Assembly (NCBI GenBank): GCA_007844125.1
Contig: CM017567.1
Location: forward strand, 12,566,428 to 12,630,427
Reading direction: 5' to 3'
DNA from: Sinonovacula constricta
Taxonomy: Eukaryota; Mollusca; Bivalvia; Cardiida; Solecurtidae
Length of the DNA stretch: 64,000 nt
In this document: piece by piece, positions 1-12,540 of the stretch
How positions within the stretch are numbered: the first letter of the stretch is position 1
Layout of the letters: each line of letters opens with the position of its first letter
Position numbers and translations under genes: made by a program
The notes under the pieces: generated by a model
What the model saw: only the letters and a program-made list of their open reading frames with translations
What the model was told of the DNA's origin: nothing
Databases searched by the model: none

Positions 1-149
1 ATTGTTTTGTGAGGATTTATTGTCTATCGTAAAGTTTAAACCTATTATGTAGTTGGTTTGATATCTACAGCCTAACCTACGCGTTTTATCTCACAACAAT
101 AAGTGTTTCCTACTTTAACAAGTTATTAATTTTAAAATGAAGCTAGTTT

Positions 150-390
150 CGCCTTATTTGTGCGCAATGCGGTTAAGAAGTTGGATTTAAATCAACAGCA
201 AAGGAATTATGACTAAACTACTCTGAACACGTTATACAGTATCTAAATGCTGCATAATATCATAAAAGAATTAAAATTCTATGCCTATTTAAAACCTAAT
301 TTAACATCGCTTTTAAATATAATATCGTTTAGTTTACATGGGCACAGCTTTAATAACCATGCTGTAACAATCATATTCATTTGATTTTGT
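150..390. repeat. Dispersed repeat R4, copy 1
   Basis: This segment shares a co-linear series of words with 28520-28745, including CTGAACACGTTATAC, AAATGCTGCA, TCTATGC and TTTACATGGG in the same order and spacing. The two copies are clearly diverged, with many substitutions and small indels, so they are old. No reading frame or terminal structure is visible. It could be a fragment of a longer transposon that I do not recognise. Confidence 0.6.
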
Positions 391-3300
391 ATTCGCTACT
401 TTGTCATTGCCAGTGTAGACATGTGCGAGGCTGTATTAATAACACGCCTTTCATAACATGGACATTATCTGATGAAATAATATATTTAAAAATATTTGTA
501 AGTTATTGAACATTAGACATTCATTCAATAAAATATGTTATTTTACCACCCTATTATAGTCACTCTGATATATTACAAGTTATCTTCATCAATGATCGGA
601 TTATTGCTCTAAGGCGTTGAAAAAAAATGTAGACATATCCCATTATTTTGCGTTACATTTCGGGAACAATCAATAATTGACGGAACACATAAAAACTATC
701 TTCGTGTGACTGTATACCATATTGGCTTTCCTTTCTGGTCCAAACACATTTATAAATCATAACATATGACATATGCTTAAAGAACATGCCATAATACACG
801 TGTATATATGCAAACATAACTGACATTGTAACTAACTCGGCGCATTTCGGCGTCTAGCACAACTATAATCATCTGGATATATTATGGCCGCTGCTACGAA
901 TCTCATAGAGGGTCAGTTTTCCTGAAAGTTTTGCCATAATATACATTTGTCAACATTATCTGATAATTTTCTAACCTTTATAAAATGAACAATCCTAAAT
1001 TTCTTATCGGTATAGAAATACATTGTAAAGTGAATTAATAAAACATGAACAGTTATCAAGTACCCCGATTTGAAAGTCATGTATTTTATTTGTGTTAAAA
1101 CATGCTAATTTCCTGCTGCTACATTGACCTAGGAAGCTAAATGAATGTTTATGCGAACCTAATAATTCGTGCTGCACACGATTTTGGGTCACATTACACT
1201 GTATACTGTATTTCGACATGAAATTAGATAGAATGTTTGTAGCTAAAAGAAAAGTGGCGCTTTGATAATTTAATGTGTAATATCATGGGCAAAGGTGCCA
1301 CAAATAGAAATTTGTTCTCATACTTTGGTTAGAAAACAACAAACCATGCCACGGCTTACGAAGACGAAATTCCAATTTAGAGGATAAACGTCACAAAGCT
1401 TTCGATCAAGTATAGGCGTGTGTCGGAAGTATATGTCCCCTCGGTAATCTAAGACGACTGCGTGCTACAGTATATATAGATCGTTGTATAAAGTGGTAAT
1501 AGACCGATCCATGGAGTAAGTATAATCAAGCCCCTAGCAAATCAGGAGTCACCTCTAATTCACGTTTAGCTCTAAGGTTTGATATTGCAAGCTTGTGAGA
1601 ATAATGCATTGAACCGCTACATAATATGCTTAGATATCGTAAAGCTCTGAAGAAATTTCCCAAAGAAATCCAGAACCTGCACAATTGTAGAATGTTATTA
1701 ATGCAATGTCCAAGTATACATTATTATTCCACCTTTAAGCGTAGTTGTGCATTAAAAATGTCTAAAGTATTTCAATGTATTATGCAGGTGAAACAGCCAA
1801 AAACTGTGTACATTATTGCAAATGTTGTATTTAGTGAGGTACTGAAAACTAATAAGAAATCTTTAAATGTGCAAGTGAAAGTCTATAACTCGTTTACTGT
1901 TTCAAACTTGGTGGTGGTTGAAAAAAAACACAACCCAGCTTGCAATAAATAACTCCAATTGCTTAATCCTTAAATGTATTATCTCTACAGGATTTTATAA
2001 TAATAACAACAAAGAAAAAATAAATTGCTAGAATTAGTTTATTTAAAAAAGGAATTGAAAAAAAAACTGACGATGAAATAAAACAGTGGTAAAACACAAG
2101 TGCCCACAGGTTTGAATTGATGATTGATTTGCATGTGTGATTTTGGGCAATTGAAATTGGAAACTGTCGTGTCTAATCGGCAAGTGAACGTCTTGCTATC
2201 AATTGAAGATCGTGTTGCGTAGAATTGAGTTCTGTCATTTATAATTAAAGCAAAAACATCGACGGATTGTATTTGTTTTCTGGCTGTTATTCAAGTTAAA
2301 GTGTGCGATAGAATATGAAAATAAGCGCCAATGTGCAGATAGGTTTCTCCAATAATTTTCCATGTTCCGTTGATTGATAGTATTTCTGTACTTTTAAATT
2401 CCTTTTAAGAAAAAAAAGTATTACCTGATACTCCACAGTTCACAAATAAATAATGTTATTCGTCTAAGGGTGTGCTTACTGTTCAATGTTGAGCCGTTCA
2501 TTAATTAATTGAATGTATCTATATCACACGAGATCAAACTTTTCAGCGTTACTTAGGTCGCTATAAATATGTCAAATAAACCACATGTTAGATTGCAAAC
2601 AAATTAATTTACATTCTCTTTGATTGATGACTTTTTGAATGACATGTGCTTACCATTTTAATTTTCTTTTTGAAATTTAAAATATGCTGCTATACTCGTA
2701 GGATTTTGACATATTTTGCATATATTTAAATGTCACTGTTTTTGCAGTTTTAGTTCTGATATTGAATACCAAGTTCAGAAGTATTATTTCATTATTAAAT
2801 TGTGTATTGGGTGTTTCAAATGCCGATGCTGTATAAGTTCTACTTCATGCATTGTGCTTAGTACGAAAATACGAGTTCATACTCTCTACTTCGGCCCAGC
2901 TTTTTGAGACAGTAACCACTTAACATATATAAGTGCCAACGTATCTCTGAGGGGACTTAACCCAGCAATCCCTGATCTTCTACCGGAAACTGAAAGATAA
3001 AAACTTATTTCATGGACGTAGGCATTTTCTTGACCAAATTGAATGATGTACTTGCATATTGACAATGCTAAGGTTGTATAATTATTTAAACGTCCCCTTG
3101 AGGCTAGTAATCTTTCGAAAATGTGTTTTATTCAAATAGTTATTGTAAAGACCAATAAATGACTATGACTTTTGCTAAACGTATTGTCTTCCTTAATTAT
3201 GTCTTCTTTGTAAAACAAAGAATTCGATGAAACTTTAAATTTACAAGACAATACTCGATATTCTAGATTTTGTTCTACATAATGCTTTTAGCTTGGTGAT

Positions 3301-3780
3301 AAAATAGTAACAAACAACGCAGACGTTCGATAACAGTAAATAGACATTTAGACGCCTAGAGTTTCTTATAATTCCGACAATAACTCTACCAATAACTCCA
3401 CTGACCTGTCAGTCATCGACACTGATTAATTTGGATTTGTGTGCAAATTGCATAACCATGGGTTTTCTAATTTAGATTTACCTTCTCCTAATCACAGTAT
3501 TAAAGTTTCAGTAAGACACATCTTGTACATGTTGTAGTCAATTTATACTAACTATAAGGTCTTAATTAATTGTTAGTTATTTCAGAACAAAAACGAACCG
3601 TTCGTTCCAAGACTGACATTTGTACACTGATTATCAACACTTTTCCTGCATCCACAGTCGAAAAAGATATTTAAATACACAATCAGATAGTATTTTATGA
3701 GGATGTAACTTAATGTGGTAACTCCATTCTTAAACTGATTAGTTTTCATTAGCTTTATAAAACCTAACAACATTGCTTTT
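391..3780. other. AT-rich stretch without recognised gene
   Basis: There is no recognisable coding domain, RNA gene or transposon terminus here. A 108-codon frame at 1626-1952 (+) and shorter frames at 1004-1219 (-) and 2716-2907 (+) have no domain, no repeat support and compositions typical of chance frames. Confidence 0.6.
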
Positions 3781-3812
3781 TGGGATTCAACTGATAGCCA
3801 GTAAATTTACAT

Positions 3813-5035
3813 TTACAGAACATATGCGGACTGCCATTGTTCATCTAAATGCTTGTCATTTAACGATGTCAAACATTTGAACAGCTGCAGCAACTTATTT
3901 GTCGAGTGACCTGAATACTCGCCACAGAGACTGTGCAGGGAAACCGCGATATCCAACCTTAACTGGCAAACACAACGTCTCCCATCCATTTTTCTTGCAC
4001 TCGTCCATAAAAGGCTTTTATCAAAAATCTCCACTGCTCTCTCCTCCCATGGCAGAGAGAACTTAGTGAGCATAACATGTCGACTCTTGTCTGACCGTGT
4101 CACAAAGTCTGCCCTCTTTGTAGTAACTGAAATGTGTTGGGGAAATTTCGGCTGCTTGCACAGATCTTCTGATTTCACTGACCAGTCTGAGGCTGTTGAA
4201 AGTAGACCTTCTTGACCTGTTTTTTTTTTACAGCTGTGCTTTCCCCGGTTCTGGTAAAGTCGATGAACACGGATCCTTTCCTCACCTCTCTTTTCTCTCT
4301 GTTGACCTTGTCAAATGTTGAGGCATCTCCGAAAGAAGCCTGTCATGCATGGCGCCACCGATTCCTTTCGTCTGTTTGGGTTGTATGTCATAATGATAAA
4401 AAGGTGCTCCAGGTTGGCAGGTTTTCCGCATAGTTTACACGATGCATTTTGTGCCAGGCCCCAGTTGTGCAGATTCGATTGCGATGGAGGGACATCGTAC
4501 ACAGACCTTATAAGGAAGCTTATTCTCTGGCTGTCCATTGTCCAGATGTCTGTCCAGCTTATTGTACGCTGCTGAATTCCGTCCCACTGCATCCATCTAG
4601 CTTGTTTGCTTAGTGGAACGGCTCTTGTCTGTATATTTGCTTTTTCCAGCTGCCCTTTTTTGTCAAAGCATGCTTCCACTTAGCTGTCGCCACGCATCAA
4701 AGCCCTAACCGTCCACAGTTCCAACAATATTACTTCAACGTAGCCTAGACTCTGCCTCCTCTACACCTTCCATGGCTTTGCATTTCCTGACCGTGCCCAC
4801 TTGCACTCCTGCTTGGCGGACTTTCTCATCTTGGCTGTCCCGGAACATCACCGCTTATCTGGTCTTTGTGACCTTGTACTCTTGCGTGACAGACATGCTG
4901 GGCATAGACAGTTTACTGTTCTGGCTGTAGAGACACATGGAGCAAAAATGTCGTGGAACATTTAGCTATTGGTGGAGATATCTGTTGGATCCAGCTGCTC
5001 ACCTGTCGCTCCTGGGATGCCGTAGGTAAGCAAAG
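3813..5035 (-). pseudogene. Relic of a reverse-transcriptase ORF C-terminus (zinc knuckle plus endonuclease-like region), probable RLE-type LINE
   Basis: Read on the minus strand from about 5035 down to 3813, broken frames spell a C-terminal region found in abundant invertebrate reverse-transcriptase proteins. In order they give a basic stretch with KVTKTR then RDSQDEKVRQAG, the conserved patch with RISFLIRSVYDVPPSQ and NLHNWGL, a CKLCG plus LEHLF half zinc knuckle, a GLLSTASDW patch, and a LPWEER patch near the end. I infer that the LPWEER region is the PD-(D/E)xK-type endonuclease of an RLE non-LTR retrotransposon. The usual RPD motif reads RAD here. An in-frame stop lies between KVTKTR and the RDSQ block, more stops follow, and the frame shifts between the two larger open segments (4311-4679 and 3813-4178). 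The reverse transcriptase itself is absent, so the copy is truncated as well as decayed. I am confident it is a transposon relic, less so about the clade. Confidence 0.7.
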
Positions 5036-6720
5036 GCCAAAGGACTCTTGGAAGAATACCATTTTAAATTGTAATCTTGTTAAAATCTGATATCAGCAGC
5101 AAATTTTGTAAAACAATCATTAAACAATATTAAATTTAAACCCCAGATCTGTGCATCGTCTTTTCGCATAAAACTCAATTACAAAAACAACAAGCAAACA
5201 ATAATCAGTTCGAATTATGTATTCCACTTACACATTTCTGTACATAAAATATGCCTTGATAACGATTTCAAACTAAAACAGTCCATAAAACATTTATATG
5301 TACATCATTTCCGAAAAGCTCAAATTCTGACATTTGAAAAGCAAAACACTCATTAAAATCCTTTTACAGAAACCACGTAAATAACCATAAAAACAATAGT
5401 TATTTACAAATATTTAAATAATCTTTTATATGTTGCACAAGGTAAGACTTATATCAACAATTATTATTTCATTTATTATAAGACATTACACAAATGCTCT
5501 ATTGCAGTTACTTTTATTTTTTCAACTGATATTAATGGTCATACAATGAACCATATTACATGTTAATCTTACGATATTTTCTAAATTTTCGTTTTAAAGC
5601 ACGCGTGTACAATTTAAGCAATGCCGATTAATGTGCATATTTGTCAGGGTTACCTTTGCTAAGGCTTACGAAAATATACATCCATGGAGAATCACTGAAT
5701 CACATTCTTTACATATAAAAATATTTAGGAAGCATACAATATCATGCTTCTGTCTTCTGTAATAGGTCTTCGGTGTGAAGCGTAGACGCTTTCTGCATGC
5801 GCAAAATGTGTCTTATATTTAAATGAATACAGCTAACTAGTTAAATCAGGTTCTTCTGTGAATGCAAACACATATTTTTTGTAAGACTTTATTGAAATGA
5901 TTTATCAATCGAACATATACCCTGAATTGTTACTTGTCAATGCGAAGCCACATTTAAAAGATTTTGACATACAATTGATCATAAACATATGTAAATAAAT
6001 GTACTAGAGGAAGGAATAATTGTTAATTATGTCCGGACAAGATGATTTATATGCCGATTGTCGAAGAGCTCAACTTCAATAATAGATCTATTCTGATTAT
6101 GTCAAACACAAGACATGAAAATTGCCTTAAAATGTGTCTTTATTACCATCAGCCTGTGGCCTTACATTTGTCGGGTGGTTGGGTGTAGGGAAAAGGTAAT
6201 GTAAACAATGTAATGTGTTGTGACTGTTGTATATGTAGTCATTGGATGACCAAACACACACCATCAACAAATCTTTTCTTGTAATAAATGGGTTATATTA
6301 CAATGTTATATATGTTATATTACAAGTCGGTTTGTCAACCATTTTCATTAAAATGCCATTTATTTACTATTGAGTTAGTTTTTGTACCACTTAATATAAA
6401 AATTATATGTTTATTGATATATTTCTTTTAGACCGGTTTCGTTTTAGTTTTTGGGATTATGATGTGAATATGTTTTTAACCAGAAATGCGCATCTCTTCG
6501 TTATTTTGTGATAACCTAATCACTTATTGTTTGTTTTGATAATTAAAACAACAAAACATATGTACAATAAACATGAATAATTTTAGATGGTGAACTACTC
6601 AGATTGATTTACTAGAGCGGTTAGAACCAGTTAGATCTTAAAATGGAAAAAAGACAATGTGTTAAACTTTGTGGGTTCATGTGTATAATTTCATTAAATA
6701 CACTTGTATTTATATTCATA
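5036..6720. other. AT-rich stretch, nothing recognised
   Basis: No gene, RNA or repeat was recognised in these bases. The composition is strongly AT-rich with short A and T runs. Confidence 0.6.
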
Positions 6721-6726
6721 AACAAA

Positions 6727-6774
6727 ATAATAAATAAATAAATAAATGAATGAATGAATGAATGAATAATTGAA

Positions 6775-6814
<40 letters not shown>

Positions 6815-6910
6815 GAATGAATGAATGAATGAATGAATGAATGAATGAATGAATGAATGAATAATAAATAAATAAATAAATAAATAAATAACAAATAAAT
6901 AAATTAATAA
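6727..6910. repeat. Compound tetranucleotide microsatellite (TAAA)n/(TGAA)n
   Basis: About 180 bp of nearly pure 4-bp repeats in alternating blocks: TAAA, then TGAA, then TAAA, then a longer TGAA block, then TAAA again. On the minus strand all three frames remain open and give Phe/Ile/Tyr/Leu/His-rich strings; these are translations of the repeat and not proteins. Confidence 0.97.
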
Positions 6911-7080
6911 ACAAATCAAATATCAACATTTAAATGAGTTCGCCTCATCAAGTAGTCCTGTTTTATGAAAAAAAAATCTGTTTTTTATTTCTCCATCAAT
7001 CAAATCTCAGTCAATTTCAAGAAACAAACCAATTCATACATTTACTAGAACATTTTATCAATAAAACGTGACATCGTCAG

Positions 7081-7275
7081 TTAATACGTGCATGGTGATA
7101 TGTCGCACGTCGCCGAGATGTGAAAAACACAATCACCGTCAGTTTGACAGTACAGACAATCAGTCTGGGTTAATGAGCAGTTCGACCCATAAGGTGTGAA
7201 CATACAGGTAAACAGGCTGTACGGACAGCCAGTCAGATCGACTGTTCGAGCTACAGATTGTATTAGCGATCCCAT
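7081..7275 (-). CDS. Small Cys-rich reading frame, possible exon (unrecognised)
   Basis: This 64-codon minus-strand frame ends in TAA and holds eight cysteines in its last 48 residues, with spacing unlike the Phe/Ile/Leu-rich chance frames around it. The DNA is also less AT-rich than its surroundings. No signal peptide is visible in the Met-initiated frame. A splice-acceptor-like CTGTAG lies inside the frame near 7256, so it could be a terminal exon of a secreted Cys-rich protein, which is inference only. No family was recognised. It may equally be a chance frame. Confidence 0.25.
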   Translation of the reverse strand: MGSLIQSVARTVDLTGCPYSLFTCMFTPYGSNCSLTQTDCLYCQTDGDCVFHISATCDISPCTY

Positions 7276-7382
7276 GGTTATTTTCAGAACAAGTCAAAGC
7301 AAATGCAGGGACAGGCAGCTTTGTTTGTAATTCTACCGATTCGGTGTTCGAGCGACGGGGTTTGACTCGAATAACCCAGCAG

Positions 7383-7487
7383 GTTGTTCACAGTTGAATT
7401 GCATCACCATCAACAACCACAACAACAACATCAACAACACCGCTACAAATAATAATAATAATAGTAACAGCAGCAATAGTAATAACT
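7383..7487. repeat. Imperfect CAA/AAT trinucleotide-rich tract
   Basis: The tract has runs of CAA/ACA triplets followed by AAT and AGT/AGC triplets, with interruptions. It is simple-sequence DNA without coding evidence. Confidence 0.85.
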
Positions 7488-8690
7488 TTTAAAACTATTT
7501 TTCCTGTTTCTGTCGATAAATGACATTTCCACCAACCAACAAAGTATACGCTTGTGTTCAATGATTGACTTATTTAAAACTTACAATCCCTATATGGCGT
7601 TAACAGGCAATACCTGTTAGGTATGTGGTGTCAGAGTGCATATTTAAAATTAACAACTTACGAGTAGTATATTTAATATCTGTCTCCTTTATCTATTGAT
7701 TAAGCACACATGAATCAGAAAATAAATGAAAATCGGATTTTAAATCATTTAAACATTAACAGATATTTCAACTTTACCCTAAATATAAGATCCATCCTCA
7801 CTTTTAAGTATAGAAAACATTACAGAAACGCATTTATTCTTTGTCCCATCAAATGTCATTAAATCAATTAATTAATTCGTATATATCTTTCGTCCTTAAT
7901 ATAGATTCACACGCGTATAATATCGACATTAGATATTTTCTAAAATGTGTTTAAAGTTGGTTAAATCTGATGACTTAGCAAAACACAGTCAGATAATGTT
8001 ATTTTCCTATTAAGAGTATTGAATTCAAATGAATTCGCTCTTAATATCTTTTATTAATAGTTCTACGTTTGTCTTCCGTGGCAGGAACACTGTTTACCAG
8101 AGGTAAGAATTCATCAGGCAGCTGACATTTGTTGCAGAATGATTTAATAATCATTTATGCATGAACCAAGCATTCATTTACACATCAGGCGATTTAATCT
8201 AATTATTGTCCGGAACCGTTACGTAAAATAAAGTATTCTCATTGTGTAACCGAGATAATTCAGAAAATTAGATCGTCGAAATCAATATCGATTGATTACA
8301 AATACCCTAGGTTAATCATGAAGTGTCTTTCATTAAAAAATGTGTTAGTTTGGATCACAGTTCTTACGAGTTTTACGAAATACAATTAAGTTGGTTTCTT
8401 GAAGCTGTAAAAAGGAAACTGTCAATTGCTTTCTTGTTAAATCTTTAACAGTGCTTTCATACATTTACAAATTGAATCTACAAATGATAAAAATCCAATG
8501 TCTATTTTCATTGTTTTTCAGGTACCAAGGGTGACAAAAGAAAAATCAAAACAAAAATACTAAAATGAGTAGGTCGTTGTTGGTGCCGTGTGTGACAATC
8601 AGTCCTGAACATTACATTGCTATGTTCGTCCGATTATCAGAAGAAAATGTTCGTCAGTACTTTCTCTCTGGGAAGTCAAGTTTGTCTTAC
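7488..8690. other. No gene seen; one imperfect palindrome
   Basis: The only structured element seen is an inverted repeat at 8009-8045 with paired GAATTC words and outer arms ATTAAGAG/CTCTTAAT. The rest is AT-rich and unrecognised. Confidence 0.6.
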
Positions 8691-8699
8691 ATGTATGTC

Positions 8700-9010
8700 A
8701 TTGTCGCTGTGCAAAAGCGTGGCTCCTATACGTAATCATTCCTTAAAAAGACCTATGGATGGCGCCATGTTCTATTAACAAGTGAGGTGCGGCACTTTCA
8801 TGCATTAAACTTCTGTTACGATTCAACTCCAGTAAATATCAGATTAAGTGTTATTGTAGTTTAAAATTTTGCTATACCATTATGCTTATGTTTCATAAGT
8901 GTATGCAGGATTTGTTTAATTTAAATTGCATTTGATACGACGATGGGATATGTACAAGCCAAGTGCTTTTTGCTCTTGTTTGTACTCGGACCTATTCCCA
9001 TGTGTCCAAA
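8700..9010. repeat. Dispersed repeat R3, copy 1
   Basis: Co-linear with 52085-52420: both hold ATTGTCGCT, then an ATTCCTT(A/G)AAAA block leading to TATG(G/T)ATGGCGCCAT, then GGC(A/G)CTTTCAT, and further on (G/A)TACTCGGACCT-type words in the same order. The copies are diverged by many substitutions. No ORF is shared in a consistent frame, so it is probably non-coding transposon sequence. Confidence 0.6.
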
Positions 9011-12000
9011 AAACAACTAGTTGCTGCATATAATTTTAATACATGACAATTTGATGACATTGTAAATCCCTTAATAACAAAAAGGTTTTGCTCTCCCTTG
9101 GTCGTTTTGTTACCAGGCAAAAATGTCCAATTGTTGAACACGACCTCGACGGTTACCTTTTATGCTTTGCAGCAATGCTCTCTGGGAATAAATGTAGACT
9201 TTGTCAAGCTTCAAAAGATGTAGTAACCACGGATTAAAGATAAAGGTTTTAGATGGATAGCATACAATTAAGAACTTTTAATCAAATGCTTTAAATTGTA
9301 GGCAAATAATCGGATAAGCAAACGACGATTGGGATATCATTTACAAACCTTTTTATCCACCATTGCATTAACCTGGCACTAGCATCAAATCAGTGTACTA
9401 TACTCGTTACGACATTCGAAATCGGTTATACCAGGTCAACGTCTACGCCAATCAACGAGAAATTTTAGTTAGATTTCGTACATTAGTAATGTGAAGTATA
9501 GGATTGTGAAGTACTTCAAATTACAAATAAAGAAAAGATAAAATATTGTTATATATTAAAAATGTATGAACAAACAATGAAAAAGGTATGCTTCAATAGG
9601 GAAGGAAATATCACATCAAATATCAAAATAAAGATTAACAAGCAGCGCTAATCTCACGCTACGTATTCTTTCGTATTCTTCCTGACTATCGACAAGTTTA
9701 GACCGTCTTCTATTCCAACTTCTTACAGGCACTATGGCATCAATTATATGATAAGTTAAATTCTATTATTAACCTGCGGTGAGTGTGTGGTTCTACCTAG
9801 TTTTGTAACTTCCTCCATCAATGATTTGCGGGACGTCGCCTAATGACTATTATGGTGAGGGTGTGATCAAATTGTACCAGTGTCTTATGTAATTTTTATG
9901 TCAAAAATGTACGAACACTCGGTGATATAAGATAATTTACGATTTTTTTTGGTGACTTGTTTCACACAATCGGCTTACGCCAAACCAGCTGATTGACTAA
10001 ACCAGCGTACCACTTGTTAAGATTTGTGCTAATGTTTTAAGTCCGCACGCTCTGTTTTTGTCGACCGATGAGCGTTTGACGATCCTAAATTGCGGACAAA
10101 GGCAGAAGATATTTGGCGACAAAAGAATGCTGGATCTGTCAATATATCAGATCGTTAAAACAGCATGAACACATTGTATACACATCAAATCTGTTTAGAA
10201 AAGGAACTTATAAGCCATACATTTTACGAATAGAATATTATATAAAAACAAACGGAAGTAGTGTATGACGTATTTTGTCATATCTACTATTTAGTAGATT
10301 TGATTTGTATTGGGTGTTTCGACTGTGTTTAAACGGTTTAAATTGACACATTAACGCTCCCGACACCTGTCGTATAAACCGGATGAACTTGTTTAAAAGG
10401 CAACCGGCTTTAGCCGAGTCACATGACAAATCACTCCAAATAATTAATGGTTTACGCATGGTAGTGTGATAGAAGTCCTAGTTACGGTATTCCTTTATAA
10501 AATTTATCTTGAGCTTGTCTTTATTTACGGATAATAAACCCCGAAAACAGAAGTTATAGATAGTAAAGATGGTATAATCCAACAATCATAGCACGACAAC
10601 AAAAATGTAACAATAGGAACAACTTATCCAGAGTTCGTCACTGCTCATCCATCGCTAAGCGAGGTAATTCAGGAATTAAACATTTAAATGTGAACTCTAT
10701 GTGATCAAAGTTTCATTTTCAATTTAGACTGTTCTGACAGTACGTTAAAGCAATATTTTCTGTTGATTAAAGGATGTTCTAGTTAATTACTCTGGTGACA
10801 ATGTTATGTGTAAATTGAGACATCGGATTACTGAGAATGTTGCAATAAGGTTTCCATTTTCCAATAATATCATTTAGAGATTGCATTTTTGTTTGGTATT
10901 TGAATTGTCTTTGAAGATCTAACTACTATTGCATGCTCTATAAGAAGTGCATTCACAGAGAATCTAAAGTTATAATCATTGAATCAGTGATGCATAAAAC
11001 TATAGTTGCCTAGAGAAAATAGATTTTACACCAAAATATTTCTTGAACCAATTGATTCAAGCATCAGTGTTTTTGGTTGGCTGCAAACAAACTAGCACAG
11101 TAATCAATTTTTATTGTAAAACGGGAAGCAAGGCCAACCCATTTTACAATGCAGCTTAACATGCCCGTTTGCAATTAAAGGTAAAAGATAAGCTTACCTT
11201 TATGCATGCATCATATATTGATAGCTTGACTTTATTATGAATATGATGAAATTGTCCACTTATCTACTTATCGTGATTAGTACCGTTTCTGCCTTTGCGA
11301 TAAATATCTCATTTATAACATTGATAAGCACTAGACAATGGAAGAAACACGCAACATAAATGAGAAGTGACAAAACACTGAGAACAGACATAATGGGAAT
11401 AGAGTCAAACAAACTTGCCAAGCTGAACCGCTCTTTCGACAAAAGGTCCAACTGGAATTATATTACTGTGTCAATGTCATGGATGATAGATCACAAAAAC
11501 ATAAGCAAAATGTCTGATAAATGTTATAAAATCAGGGTATGATCTTTTATCATACGGGGAAAAAATTATGTTTGTATATATAAGTCTCAAAATACAATTT
11601 CAATTAATCAGAAACAACGTTCGATAATTGATATATAATATTGAATCATTACCCAGGCACTTAAACAACTTACAGACACACGAATTCCCAATAAACAATG
11701 CAATAAGTAGAAAACAATTAAAAACCGAACGTAAATGGCGCCAAAAGTCAGTGGCTATAGGACTGACGTTCAAGAAGTGTATGGTTAAGGAAACAGAGCA
11801 CTGATCATTACTGCAATGTAGACTGTAAACGTATGTGTCGGTCATAGTAAATATGGTTTTAGCATATCGATTTATGGTTTGTATGTATGAAATTTCCTCA
11901 GACTTTAAACATTCAGTCATGTCATACTATTTCAGAGTATTTTTCAAATGTGAAATGGGACATTTTGGTTCCAATTTACAATAGCACAAATCTACGCTAC

Positions 12001-12540
12001 ACTCTACAATTAGATAATACGTATATAGTGCAGGCTGTCAACTGTTATAAGACATTCAACTAACTGTTGCAGGCTATTTTTCTGAACAGTTGCTTGCTTA
12101 CCAGATTCAAATAGATTGAATTCTTGTATGATAATCACCACTTTAGGGGGTATTGAGAAATAATTAGAAAAAAACCCCACTAAACTTATCTAAATTAGAT
12201 TAGGTACTTACGAAAATGAAGCAAACGTGTCAAGTGTAGAACGTATGCGTCAAATATCTATAAATTCAGCGAATTACTTTTTTTTCTAGGTTCTTTCGTG
12301 TTTTTTGTGTGTGCCAAATATCTCAAATATAGAATAAGACTTATATTTCTCTTTAAACGATTTGTACTACAAACAAATTTGTTAAGAATTAACTTAAATG
12401 TGGTTTCCTCATAGCACAATTCAATTTATATCATCAAATAACAGTGCAAACGCTTGTTTATTTTCCACTAATTTAATTGAAAACAGCATTAACGTAACAG
12501 ATACAGAACAGCTAGGTCAAATTGATATGTGTATCAAAAT
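9011..12540. other. No gene recognised
   Basis: Frames of 60-106 codons at 10238-10459 (-), 11260-11451 (-), 11360-11542 (+) and 11600-11920 (-) were examined and have no recognisable domain. No repeat family member was identified. Confidence 0.55.

Noticed and set aside
1626..1952. 108-codon plus-strand frame as a gene
   Set aside because: No domain, no conserved motif, AT-driven residue mix, and no splice or promoter context; it is within the length range expected of chance frames in 64 kb.
6621..6929. Three overlapping minus-strand frames rich in FIYLFIYLFI
   Set aside because: They translate the TAAA/TGAA microsatellite.
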